Source: Actinobacteria bacterium UBA959
GTDB taxonomy: Bacteria > Actinomycetota > Actinomycetes > S36-B12 > UBA5976
Reading direction: 5' to 3'
Length of the DNA stretch: 19,857 nucleotides
Assembly (NCBI GenBank): GCA_002293025.1
Contig: DBCL01000009.1
Location: 51,873-71,729 of the forward strand
Shown here: one piece after another, positions 6,783 through 14,439 of the stretch
Numbering within the stretch: the stretch's first letter is position 1
Layout of the letters: the number at the start of each line of letters is the position of its first letter
Notes under the pieces: generated by a model
Databases searched by the model: none
Seen by the model: the letters and a program-made list of their open reading frames with translations, nothing else
Told to the model about the DNA's origin: nothing
Program-made: the position numbers and the translations under genes

Positions 6783-7679
6783 CTAGACTACCAACGTGTC
6801 AACTGCAATGGCTAGAAAAACTAATGCTAAATATGAAATTGAGAGATGAAATACGGTCATGGAATTGGCTTCTTGATTTTGCCTTGTTTGTCTGACATAC
6901 CTAAAGCAAACAGAAAGAAACATTAAATTAGCAATAGAGGTTGTGGCAATGTAGATGAATCCCAATTCTAGAACTGGAAATATCATTGTGGAAACAATTG
7001 CTGTAGCGATTGCATAGATCGTTGTCCAATTGGCAACAATGCTGCTTGGTTTGTCTACAGGAAGCATTGGGATGGCTACACGCGCATAATCTTCTTTAAA
7101 GTGCGCTGCTAAAGGCCAATAATGTGCCGGAGTCCAAACAAAAATCAGCAGAAATAACAACCATCCGTTCAAACTAACGATCCCATTCACTGCTGAATCA
7201 GCAATCAATACTGGGAAACACCCAGCAATCCCACCCCAAACGATATTTTGATTTGTTCGCGGTTTCAGCCAAATCGTGTATCCCAATACATAAAAACCAA
7301 TTGCTGCTGCTGTCAGAACACTTGATTGCCAATTAACCAGTGTGAGCATGCCTATTACCGAGGTAAATGTCAAAACTAAGGCAGTAATCACAGAGATTTT
7401 CAACGACAATTCACCAGTGACAAGCGGTCTGTGTGCGGTACGCGTCATCAATGCATCTGACTCTCTCTCAATGATTGAGTTCCACGCATTGGCACCAGCG
7501 GCCGCCAACGTGCCAAACCCAACTACCGAAATAACTAGCGACAACCGTGGCCAGCCTTGCTCAGCGAGAATCATTGCAGGAACAGTTGTAACCAGCAATA
7601 ACTCAATAATTCTTGGTTTTACCAAACTAATTAGGTTGGCGAAAAGGCTACGTTCTGGTTGTGAGGTTTGTTGCTCCAT
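6783..7679 (-). CDS. ctaB: Protoheme IX farnesyltransferase (heme O synthase) CtaB
   Basis: UbiA-superfamily membrane prenyltransferase that adds a farnesyl group to protoheme, making heme O, the CtaA substrate. About 298 residues with multiple hydrophobic helices. Family blocks seen include SLVKPRIIELLLVTTVPAM (18-36), the first diphosphate-binding motif around NSIIERESDALMTRTAHRPL (67-86), YTIWLKPRTNQNIVWGGIAG, WTPAHYWPLAAHFK and DYARVAIPMLPV. In the first motif the usual N-x3-D-x3-D reads N67-x3-E71-x3-D75, a conservative Glu-for-Asp change. I chose the ATG at 7679-7677, which leaves a short N-terminus like its relatives; an upstream in-frame TTG at 7700 would add seven residues. A TACCCT -10-like element lies nine bases before the ATG. 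Followed after 2 bases by the ATP-grasp gene. Confidence 0.93.
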   Translation of the reverse strand: MEQQTSQPERSLFANLISLVKPRIIELLLVTTVPAMILAEQGWPRLSLVISVVGFGTLAAAGANAWNSIIERESDALMTRTAHRPLVTGELSLKISVITALVLTFTSVIGMLTLVNWQSSVLTAAAIGFYVLGYTIWLKPRTNQNIVWGGIAGCFPVLIADSAVNGIVSLNGWLLFLLIFVWTPAHYWPLAAHFKEDYARVAIPMLPVDKPSSIVANWTTIYAIATAIVSTMIFPVLELGFIYIATTSIANLMFLSVCFRYVRQTRQNQEANSMTVFHLSISYLALVFLAIAVDTLVV

Positions 7680-7688
7680 GACTGACGC

Positions 7689-7694
7689 AGGGTA
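7689..7694 (-). promoter_or_regulatory. Candidate -10 element of ctaB
   Basis: Read on the minus strand, TACCCT fits TAnnnT and lies nine bases before the chosen ctaB ATG. The leader would be only about two bases, and no ribosome binding site is visible. A weak -35-like TTGAGC lies 19 bases further upstream (7714-7719). If this promoter is right, the TTG at 7700 is upstream of the transcript and cannot be the start, which supports the ATG. Confidence 0.35.
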
Positions 7695-7722
7695 ATGCAA
7701 GAGTTTTTTGCTTGCTCAACGA

Positions 7723-7728
7723 TAGGCT
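7723..7728 (+). promoter_or_regulatory. Candidate -10 element of tkt
   Basis: TAGGCT fits TAnnnT in the gap between the divergent ctaB and tkt genes. It predicts a start near 7735 and a leader of about 20 bases that would contain the tkt ribosome binding site. No convincing -35 is visible. A small inverted repeat GCAAG/CTTGC (7697-7701 and 7711-7715) sits upstream and could belong to either promoter. Confidence 0.3.
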
Positions 7729-7745
7729 CCCCCATTAGAAAGAGT

Positions 7746-7750
7746 GAGGA
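7746..7750 (+). promoter_or_regulatory. tkt: Ribosome binding site that decides the tkt start
   Basis: GAGGA lies five bases before the ATG at 7756. It overlaps the in-frame GTG at 7744, so that GTG would have no binding site of its own and would add four residues not typical of transketolases. This favours the ATG. Confidence 0.6.
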
Positions 7751-7755
7751 AGATC

Positions 7756-9753
7756 ATGCCGTGGACTAACACCGACCAAATCACTGCAAACACCGCAGCC
7801 GGGTTAGCTTTGGATGCTGTCGAAGCAGCAGGCCACGGGCATCCAGGTACTGCGGTCGCACTTGCACCTGCCGCCCAATTGTTATTCTCGCAACATCTGC
7901 GACACGACCCCAAAGATCCTAATTGGGAAGGGCGAGATCGATTTGTCCTTTCTTGTGGGCATGCCAGCATGTTGTTGTATGCACAATTACACCTTTCTGG
8001 TTATCACGTAACTCTCGAAGATTTGCAGCAATTTCGAAAAACTGGCAGCAAGACCCCGGGGCATCCTGAGTTTGGGCATACCCCGGGGGTTGAGATGACT
8101 ACTGGCCCTTTAGGTCAAGGTTTGGCAACTGCTGTTGGTATGGCTTGGTCGAGAAAACACTTAAGTGCAAGGTTTGATCCTGGACAATCCAATTCGCCGT
8201 TACTAACACGCGTATATGTGATCGCCTCTGATGGCGATCTTGAGGAAGGGATAACATCTGAAGCTTCCTCTTTTGCAGGGTTACATGCACTAAATAACCT
8301 AATTGTGATTTATGACGATAATAAAATATCGATTGATGGCGATGCTTCGGCATCATTCAAAGAAGATATCTTCACGAGATATCAAGCATACGGTTGGAAT
8401 TCAGTCACCATTGATCATCAACAAGATGGTTCCATCGATATTTCCAAACTTGATCAAGCACTAACTGAGGCTAAAACCTCTTTAAAACCAACTTTGATTC
8501 AACTTAAGACAATAATTGCTTGGCCTAGCCCGAATATGCAAGGAAAAGCTAGTACTCATGGTTCCCCTATGGGAAAAACTGAAACGGAATTAACTAAAGC
8601 AGCCTTGGGTTTGAACCCTGAGATTCAATTTCAGATTTCAAATGAAGCATTAACCCAGAAGGAACGCTCTGCTGAGAGAGCCAAAATTTTAAGAAATGAA
8701 TTTGATGAGAGTTTCAAAATGTTTCAACAGAGGCAGCCCAAGCTAGCCAAGCATTACCAAGATCTTGGCAAACTTAGTTTTGACGCGTTGAATTTACCTA
8801 AATTTGAATCCGGCTCGTTAATCGCTACCCGGAAAGCATCTCAGCAAGTTCTGGAATCGATAAGTGCATTGAATGAAATTGTTGGTGGCAGTGCCGATCT
8901 AAGTGAATCTAACGGTGTCGCAGTGAAATCTCTAGAAATTTATCATGGTGCTGATCAAAAACATGGATCAACATCTGGCAGACGCCTATTGTTTGGAATT
9001 CGCGAACATATGATGGGTGCTTTCATAAACGGAATAGCCCTTGCTTCTTCGCTGCGCGCTTTCTCGGCAACTTTCTTGATCTTTTCTGACTACATGAAGC
9101 CCGCAATCAGACTGGCGTGTTTGATGCGTCTGCCCGTAATTTGGGTTTTTAGTCATGACAGTATTGGCTTAGGCGAAGACGGGCCAACACACCAACCAGT
9201 TGAGCAGCTTTGGTCTTTAAGGGCTATTCCTGGAATCTCAGTTGTTCGACCTGCAGATGCTAATGAAACAGCTGCTTGCTGGGTAGAATCACTTAGACGT
9301 GCTGGACCAACTGCAATGGTTTTGACGAGACAAAATGTGCCAACCATTACCGATAATCCACCAGTTAAACATGGCGCCTATGTGCTACATGAAACTGGTG
9401 ATGAGATTTCTGCGGTTGTCATTGCAACCGGGTCAGAGGTCTCACTGGCTCTTTTGGCAGCACAAGAATTAGCCAAAGAAAAAATTTCAATCAGAGTTGT
9501 TTCAGCACCATGTCTGGAATGGTTTGATGAGCAAACTACCAAGTACCAAGAATCCGTTCTAGGAATTGACATTCCTCGTGTATCAGTTGAGGCTGGTTCA
9601 ACTTTGGGGTGGCATCGTTACATTGGCGGTATGGGAACAACCATTGGTGTTAATAATTTCGGTGCATCAGCCACGCCAGAATATTTGTTCGAACTTAACG
9701 GAGTAACTGTCGCTAACATCGTCAAGTCCGTTAAAGACCTAATTAAGGCTTAG
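7756..9753 (+). CDS. tkt: Transketolase
   Basis: Thiamine-diphosphate enzyme of the non-oxidative pentose phosphate pathway that moves two-carbon ketol units between sugar phosphates, for example xylulose-5-P and ribose-5-P to sedoheptulose-7-P and glyceraldehyde-3-P. 665 residues from the ATG, near the usual 660-700. Visible: GHGHPG (26-31), SCGHAS (66-71), GPLGQG (117-122), the TPP-Mg motif SDGDLEEG (158-165) with Asn189 at its end, GSADLSESN, the pyrimidine-domain IREHMMGA with the catalytic glutamate, SHDSIGLGEDGPTHQP, and the C-terminal SVEAGSTLGWHRYIG. The gene is divergent from ctaB, a common actinobacterial arrangement. Its stop overlaps the convergent rbpA stop by 11 bases, whereas tal, zwf, opcA and pgl usually follow tkt in relatives. 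Confidence 0.97.
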   Translation: MPWTNTDQITANTAAGLALDAVEAAGHGHPGTAVALAPAAQLLFSQHLRHDPKDPNWEGRDRFVLSCGHASMLLYAQLHLSGYHVTLEDLQQFRKTGSKTPGHPEFGHTPGVEMTTGPLGQGLATAVGMAWSRKHLSARFDPGQSNSPLLTRVYVIASDGDLEEGITSEASSFAGLHALNNLIVIYDDNKISIDGDASASFKEDIFTRYQAYGWNSVTIDHQQDGSIDISKLDQALTEAKTSLKPTLIQLKTIIAWPSPNMQGKASTHGSPMGKTETELTKAALGLNPEIQFQISNEALTQKERSAERAKILRNEFDESFKMFQQRQPKLAKHYQDLGKLSFDALNLPKFESGSLIATRKASQQVLESISALNEIVGGSADLSESNGVAVKSLEIYHGADQKHGSTSGRRLLFGIREHMMGAFINGIALASSLRAFSATFLIFSDYMKPAIRLACLMRLPVIWVFSHDSIGLGEDGPTHQPVEQLWSLRAIPGISVVRPADANETAACWVESLRRAGPTAMVLTRQNVPTITDNPPVKHGAYVLHETGDEISAVVIATGSEVSLALLAAQELAKEKISIRVVSAPCLEWFDEQTTKYQESVLGIDIPRVSVEAGSTLGWHRYIGGMGTTIGVNNFGASATPEYLFELNGVTVANIVKSVKDLIKA

Positions 9754-10081
9754 CCCTAGCTTTCAAAGCCGCTAATGCTTCACCCAATATGTCGGCACCA
9801 TCTGTGTCGTTTCTGCGTTCCTTCACATAAGCCAAATGAGTTTTGTAAGGTTCATTCTTTGGGGCTGATGGCGGATTGTTCTTATCTCGAGAAGCAGGTA
9901 ATCCACATTTTGGGCAATCCCACAGGTCCGGAACTTCTGCATCTACGGCAAATGAAGGTCGGGCTTCATGTAACTCAGCACACCAGTAGGAAACTCGCAT
10001 TCTGGGCGCGGAGTCACCACGTTCGGCTTCGCCCATTGGGCCACTGCCTACACGACTTCCTCTGATAGCGCTTCCTGCCAT
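9743..10081 (-). CDS. rbpA: RNA polymerase-binding protein RbpA
   Basis: Actinobacteria-specific transcription factor that binds RNA polymerase and the principal sigma factor and helps open-complex formation. 112 residues, typical length. The N-terminal tail has IRGSRVGSGPMGEAERG (6-22). The core has Cys34, His38, Cys56 and Cys59 in YWCAELH and WDCPKCG, matching the zinc-binding set known from Streptomyces RbpA. The C-terminal sigma-interaction region starts around EPYKTHLAYVKERR (77-90). The ATG start has AGGAG six bases upstream. It follows secG after 15 bases, so it probably shares that transcript. Its 3' end overlaps tkt convergently by 11 bases. A strong marker that the window is actinobacterial. 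Confidence 0.97.
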   Translation of the reverse strand: MAGSAIRGSRVGSGPMGEAERGDSAPRMRVSYWCAELHEARPSFAVDAEVPDLWDCPKCGLPASRDKNNPPSAPKNEPYKTHLAYVKERRNDTDGADILGEALAALKARAKP

Positions 10082-10096
10082 TTAATACTCCTAGAA

Positions 10097-10321
10097 CTAA
10101 ATCAACAAGCCAAGGCCGATAGCGCAAGCTATCCAAATTGAACCAGTTGCAATAGTAATTCGATCCAAGTTTCTTTCAACGATGCTGGACCCGCCCAAAC
10201 TTGACGAGAATCCACCACCAAATAAGTCAGATACTCCGCCACCGCGTCCTCGATGAAGCAAGATTAAAACAATCAAAAGCACGCTAGTTAGGACTAGAAC
10301 TACCTGTAAACCAATAATCAC
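10097..10321 (-). CDS. secG: Preprotein translocase subunit SecG
   Basis: Small membrane subunit of the SecYEG channel that assists protein export. 74 residues with two hydrophobic segments (about 2-22 and 55-74) separated by a polar, glycine-rich loop containing HRGRGGGVSDLFGGG, a hallmark of SecG. GTG start at 10321-10319 with a strong AAGGAG (10327-10332) five bases upstream. It lies 36 bases downstream of tpiA and 15 bases upstream of rbpA, a usual actinobacterial location next to tpiA. Confidence 0.94.
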   Translation of the reverse strand: MIIGLQVVLVLTSVLLIVLILLHRGRGGGVSDLFGGGFSSSLGGSSIVERNLDRITIATGSIWIACAIGLGLLI

Positions 10322-10357
10322 TTTGTCTCCTTGGAAGTGCGAATAGTAACTTGAGGG

Positions 10358-11137
10358 TCAGACACCAGCGAGTCGGTACCGGCAAATGCCCACAAATTCA
10401 TCCGGATCTATGGATGCCCCACCTACCAGTAGCCCGTCAATATTTGGCATAGCCATAATTCCAGCAGCTGTCGAAGATTTAACTGAACCTCCGTAGAGAA
10501 TCCGCATCCCTTGGGCAATAGTTAAGGAGGTTCGATCAACAAGCCAATTTCGAATCTCTAGAGCCATTTGCTCAGCATCTTGAGGTGTGGCTATTTCGCC
10601 AGTTCCGATAGCCCATACCGGCTCATACGCAATAGCAATATCTTTGATCATTTCCTTAGTTAGATCGGACAAAGATTGCTCAAGTTGATCGAGGGTGTAA
10701 GTCACATGATTCCCGTTCTTGCGGATATCTGATGGTTCACCAACACAAACGATCGGGGTAATATTATTTCTCAGCGCCGCTTTAGTTTTTTGCATCACAA
10801 GTTCTGAAGACTCTGCGTTTATTCCGCGACGTTCTGAATGACCCGTAAGTGCGTACTTGCATCCTAATTTTGAGAGAAATACACCAGAAATTTGGCCAGT
10901 GTAAGCGCCATTATCTTTATCAGAGAGGTCCTGAGCTCCAAATGCTATGCGTAGACGATCAGCATCAATGAGCGTTTGCACAGATCTCATATCAGTGAAC
11001 GGTGGTAAGACTAAAACATCTACTTCTTCAAAATCTTCTTCTTTTAGAGAGAAAGCTAATCTTTGGACATGAGCTATTGCCTCAAGATGATTGAGGTTCA
11101 TTTTCCAATTTCCTGCAATCAATGGTTTACGAGTCAC
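10358..11137 (-). CDS. tpiA: Triose-phosphate isomerase
   Basis: Interconverts dihydroxyacetone phosphate and glyceraldehyde-3-phosphate in glycolysis and gluconeogenesis. 259 residues, normal for the family. The active-site set is complete: Lys12 in AGNWKMN (8-14), His100 in ALTGHSERR (96-104) and Glu172 in YEPVWAIGTG (171-180), plus the phosphate-binding ILYGGSVK and DGLLVGGAS near the end. GTG start at 11137-11135, abutting the pgk stop with no spacer; a GGGGAG stretch at the end of pgk can act as its ribosome binding site. Third gene of gap-pgk-tpiA. Confidence 0.97.
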   Translation of the reverse strand: MTRKPLIAGNWKMNLNHLEAIAHVQRLAFSLKEEDFEEVDVLVLPPFTDMRSVQTLIDADRLRIAFGAQDLSDKDNGAYTGQISGVFLSKLGCKYALTGHSERRGINAESSELVMQKTKAALRNNITPIVCVGEPSDIRKNGNHVTYTLDQLEQSLSDLTKEMIKDIAIAYEPVWAIGTGEIATPQDAEQMALEIRNWLVDRTSLTIAQGMRILYGGSVKSSTAAGIMAMPNIDGLLVGGASIDPDEFVGICRYRLAGV

Positions 11138-12325
11138 TTACTTCTCCCCAATAGCGGCTAGTCCGGGTAGTTCCTTGCCCTCTAGATACTCTAAAGATGC
11201 GCCACCGCCAGTGCTGATGTGGCTAAATCTAGTCTCATCAATTCCAAATTTCCGGACAGCAGCTGCCGAGTCTCCTCCACCAATAACTGTAAACCCATCC
11301 GTATTGGCCATTGCTTGAGCAATCGCAAGGGTTCCAGCGCTAAATGGATCCAATTCAAAAACTCCCATCGGACCATTCCAAACAATGGTTGCTGATTTTT
11401 GAATCTGTTCTGCAAAAAGTATTCTTGTTTTAGGACCAATATCAAGACCCATCCAATCAGATCCAACTTGGTCAATATCCACAATCTTTGACTCAGTAGT
11501 TACTGAGAATTCTTTGGCAACAACTAAATCAATAGGAAGCAGAATTGGAACGCCCCTATCTTGCGCTTGGTCCATACAATCTTTAACGTCTGATAAAGAC
11601 TCTAGATCGAGTAAAGATCGTCCAACCTCAAAACCTTTTGCGTGCAAAAAGGTGTATGCCATTCCCCCACCGATAATGAGGCAATCTGCAACATTCAGTA
11701 ATCTCTTGACCACCGCGAGTTTGTCAGCAACTTTGGCACCACCCATGATCACTGTGTATGGACGGTTGGGCTTATTCAAAATTGAATCAAATACAGATGT
11801 TTCTTTCTCGATTAGCCTTCCCACTGCAGATGGAAGCAAATTTGCAACCTCAGTTACGCTTGCTTGCTTTCGGTGGACAACTCCGAATCCATCCGAAATG
11901 AATACATCAAACTGAGCAGCAAGCAGTCGAGACAGTTCCATGCGTTTGGTTGGATCTTTACTCGTTTCCCTGGAATCGAATCGGATGTTTTCCAGCAGAG
12001 ATATTCGCCCTATTGAGTTTAAGTTGAAGTTTTGGGCGAATGCCTCTTCATGAGATACTAAAGTAACTGGGGTGTTTAACAAAACTTCTAACCTCTTCTG
12101 AATGGGATGCAGCGAAAACCTAGTATCAGATGCAGAAGTTGGTCTGCCTAGATGAGCAACAATCATTATGGACTTAGCGTTCTTTTGTATCAACTCATTT
12201 AGAGTTGGCAGCAAAGCTAAAATACGGCCTTCATCTGATATCACACCGTCATTAAATGGCACATTTAAATCAGCCCTAAGTAAAACTGATTTGTTGGTGA
12301 CGTCTATAGAATCAAGTGTGCGCAT
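11138..12325 (-). CDS. pgk: Phosphoglycerate kinase
   Basis: Makes ATP from 1,3-bisphosphoglycerate, giving 3-phosphoglycerate. 395 residues, the usual bacterial length. The N-terminal substrate-binding region shows LLRADLNVPF (15-24) and AHLGRP (57-62); later blocks are LLENIRFD, FISDGFGVVHR, VIMGGAKVADKL and, in the nucleotide domain, WNGPMGVFE and VIGGGDSAAAV. The ATG is 2 bases after the gap stop and no clear ribosome binding site is visible, so translation is probably coupled to gap. Confidence 0.97.
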   Translation of the reverse strand: MRTLDSIDVTNKSVLLRADLNVPFNDGVISDEGRILALLPTLNELIQKNAKSIMIVAHLGRPTSASDTRFSLHPIQKRLEVLLNTPVTLVSHEEAFAQNFNLNSIGRISLLENIRFDSRETSKDPTKRMELSRLLAAQFDVFISDGFGVVHRKQASVTEVANLLPSAVGRLIEKETSVFDSILNKPNRPYTVIMGGAKVADKLAVVKRLLNVADCLIIGGGMAYTFLHAKGFEVGRSLLDLESLSDVKDCMDQAQDRGVPILLPIDLVVAKEFSVTTESKIVDIDQVGSDWMGLDIGPKTRILFAEQIQKSATIVWNGPMGVFELDPFSAGTLAIAQAMANTDGFTVIGGGDSAAAVRKFGIDETRFSHISTGGGASLEYLEGKELPGLAAIGEK

Positions 12326-12327
12326 AG

Positions 12328-13368
12328 TTACAGCTTGGCTGCAACCATTCTGGTTAAATCAACTAGACGATTGCTGTAGCCCCATTCGTTGTCATACCAA
12401 GAAACTACCTTCGCCATATCGCCCAATACCGTTGTGAGCGCAGCGTCAATTAAGGAAGAATGAGGATCCGTAACAATGTCAGTTGAGACAATCGGGTCAG
12501 TTACAAAAGCTAAAATTCCTTTTAAGGCCCCGTTCGCTGCAGTTTCTAGCGCTGCGTTAATCTCGGAAACAGACACTTGCTTGGTTAAATTAACAGTTAA
12601 ATCAGTTGCTGAACCGGTAGGAACTGGAACTCTCATCGCGTAACCATCAAGTTTGCCCTTCAATTCAGGCATTACAAGTGCAATCGCTTTAGCAGCACCG
12701 GTTGTGGTAGGAATCATGTTGATTGCAGCAGCTCGTGCTCTTCTAAGATCAGTGTGAGCAAAATCAAGCGTCCTCTGGTCGTTTGTATAAGCATGGATGG
12801 TGGTCATCAAACCTTTTTCAATTCCAAAATTTTCGTGAATTACTTTAGCCATTGGGGCCAGGCAATTTGTTGTGCAAGAAGCGTTTGATACCACGTTATG
12901 AATCTTTGGATCATAAAGATGATCATTCACACCAATGACCACAGTAATGTCTTCATCCTTAGCAGGTGCTGAGATCAGAACTTTCTTCGCCCCAGCATTT
13001 AAATGCAACTTCGCGCGCGAATCTGTGAAAATGCCAGTACTTTCAATGACAACTTCAACTCCGTATTTCTTCCATGGAAGTAAAGCAGGATCCTTCTCTT
13101 TAGTAATCATGATGGTTCGGTTATTAACCACTAGAGAATCTTCTGTGAAATCTACTGTTCCATTGAACCTGCCCAAAACTGAGTCATACTTCAATAAATG
13201 AGCCAAAGTTTTCGTGTCAGTTAAATCATTAATGGCCACAATTTCGATATCTGCAGGTTTTGCCCAGGTAGAACCAACAACGTAACCATTACGCTCTTGA
13301 TCTAATAGAGCACGAAAATAGTTTCTTCCAATTCGTCCAAAACCGTTAATACCAACCTTGACTGCCAC
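12328..13368 (-). CDS. gap: Glyceraldehyde-3-phosphate dehydrogenase, type I
   Basis: Oxidises and phosphorylates glyceraldehyde-3-phosphate to 1,3-bisphosphoglycerate. 346 residues. The Rossmann motif GINGFGRIGR is at 6-15, catalytic Cys165 in SNASCTTNCLAP (161-172), His192 in TTIHAYTNDQ, then RRARAAAINMIPTTTGAAKA and the C-terminal WYDNEWGYSNR. Asp48 in AINDLTD follows the NAD-binding second strand, which suggests NAD use, though I cannot settle this by eye. GTG start at 13368-13366 with AGGAG (13374-13378) five bases upstream. First gene of gap-pgk-tpiA, with its own 66-base upstream region after whiA that carries an inverted repeat. Confidence 0.97.
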   Translation of the reverse strand: MAVKVGINGFGRIGRNYFRALLDQERNGYVVGSTWAKPADIEIVAINDLTDTKTLAHLLKYDSVLGRFNGTVDFTEDSLVVNNRTIMITKEKDPALLPWKKYGVEVVIESTGIFTDSRAKLHLNAGAKKVLISAPAKDEDITVVIGVNDHLYDPKIHNVVSNASCTTNCLAPMAKVIHENFGIEKGLMTTIHAYTNDQRTLDFAHTDLRRARAAAINMIPTTTGAAKAIALVMPELKGKLDGYAMRVPVPTGSATDLTVNLTKQVSVSEINAALETAANGALKGILAFVTDPIVSTDIVTDPHSSLIDAALTTVLGDMAKVVSWYDNEWGYSNRLVDLTRMVAAKL

Positions 13369-13397
13369 TGTTACTCCTATGCAATCGCTTTACTTTT

Positions 13398-13430
13398 GAT
13401 CAAGTCTACCCTGATCCAAAAAACTTGATC
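13398..13430. promoter_or_regulatory. Inverted repeat and -10-like element upstream of gap
   Basis: GATCAAG at 13398-13404 is matched by CTTGATC at 13424-13430, with 19 bases between. On the minus strand a TAGACT (13403-13408) fits the TAnnnT -10 pattern and would start a transcript near 13396, about 28 bases before the gap GTG. One arm overlaps the end of this -10 and the other lies about where a -35 would be. This geometry suits a regulator of the gap-pgk-tpiA genes, but neither promoter nor operator is proven and no regulator is identified. It could also be a weak hairpin after whiA; there is no U-rich tail of convincing length. Confidence 0.35.
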
Positions 13431-13434
13431 CTAT

Positions 13435-14418
13435 TTAGTCCAGATCTAGAATCTCTGGCCCTAAAGCAGCTTCCGTATCTGGAATACCCAGATCTCGAGC
13501 CCTTTTATCTGCCATTGCAAGTAACCTTCGAATACGCCCAGCAACTGCGTCTTTGGTAAGAGGAGGATCCGCCAGAGTCCCTAGTTCTTCAAGACTGGCC
13601 TGCGGATTTTGCATACGCAGATTTCCAGCTGCCAGTAAATGTTCAGGGATATCAGTTCCTAGAATTTCTAATGCCCGCCCAACTCTAGCTCCAGCTGCAA
13701 CTGCAGCCCGAGCTGATCTACGCATATTCGCATCATCGAAATTAGCCAAACGATTTGCAGCCGCTCTAACCTCTCTGCGAACTCTTCGTTCTTCCCAAAC
13801 TGCAACTGCAGCATGTGCTCCTATTCGAGTTAGCATTGCACTAATCGCGTCTCCGTCTCTGATAACAACTCGATCTACCGAACGAACTTCACGAGCTCTT
13901 GCAGCAATGCCTAGACGTCGAGCTGAACCAACTAAAGCCAATGCAGCTTCTGGCCCTGGACAACTAACTTCCATCGCAGAAGATCTTCCAGGCTCAGTTA
14001 AAGAACCTCTGGCCAAAAATGCCCCCCGCCAAACCGCTTCGCAATCTGCAATCTCGCCGTTAACCACAACGGCAGGTAAACCTCGAATTGGTCTCATGTT
14101 CGAATCAACTAACCCAGTTTGTCGAGCTAACGCCTCACCACCAGTAGAAACTCGAACAATGTATCGAGTGTTTTTCTTCAAAGAACTTCCACTAACAGTG
14201 CTTAATTCAGCTTCGTGGTTGTATAAATCAAATATATCTTGTCTCAGGCGTCGAGCTGTTGCCCCACTATCCAGATCAGCTTCGACAACTATCGATCCTT
14301 TGACAATATGCAACGAACCTGCATATCGCAAAAGTGCGGTCACCTCGGCTTTACGACAACTAGTTTTAGAAACAGTTAGTCGCGCTAGTTCATCTTTAAC
14401 TGCAGAAGTCATCGCCAT
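13435..14418 (-). CDS. whiA: WhiA, sporulation/division transcription regulator homolog
   Basis: DNA-binding protein of 327 residues with a LAGLIDADG-like N-terminal domain and a C-terminal helix-turn-helix, known in Streptomyces as a regulator of sporulation septation and found in many non-sporulating Gram-positives, where it affects cell division. Visible: MAMTSAVKDELARL at the start, as in actinobacterial homologs; TSCRKAEVTALLRYAG; VWRGAFLARGSLTEPGRS; NFDDANMRRSARAA; and the terminal HTH around SLEELGTLADPPLTKDAVAGR (275 onward). The first of two close ATG codons is chosen because it gives that usual N-terminus. It follows rapZ after 21 bases; the yvcK gene normally found between them is absent. 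The coding sequence looks richer in G+C than its neighbours. Confidence 0.95.
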   Translation of the reverse strand: MAMTSAVKDELARLTVSKTSCRKAEVTALLRYAGSLHIVKGSIVVEADLDSGATARRLRQDIFDLYNHEAELSTVSGSSLKKNTRYIVRVSTGGEALARQTGLVDSNMRPIRGLPAVVVNGEIADCEAVWRGAFLARGSLTEPGRSSAMEVSCPGPEAALALVGSARRLGIAARAREVRSVDRVVIRDGDAISAMLTRIGAHAAVAVWEERRVRREVRAAANRLANFDDANMRRSARAAVAAGARVGRALEILGTDIPEHLLAAGNLRMQNPQASLEELGTLADPPLTKDAVAGRIRRLLAMADKRARDLGIPDTEAALGPEILDLD

Positions 14419-14439
14419 ATCGAAAAAACTCTCAATCCT

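Noticed and set aside
7680..7700. TTG at 7700 as the ctaB start
   Set aside because: It adds seven residues with no family support, has no ribosome binding site, and would be upstream of the transcript if the TACCCT element is the real -10.
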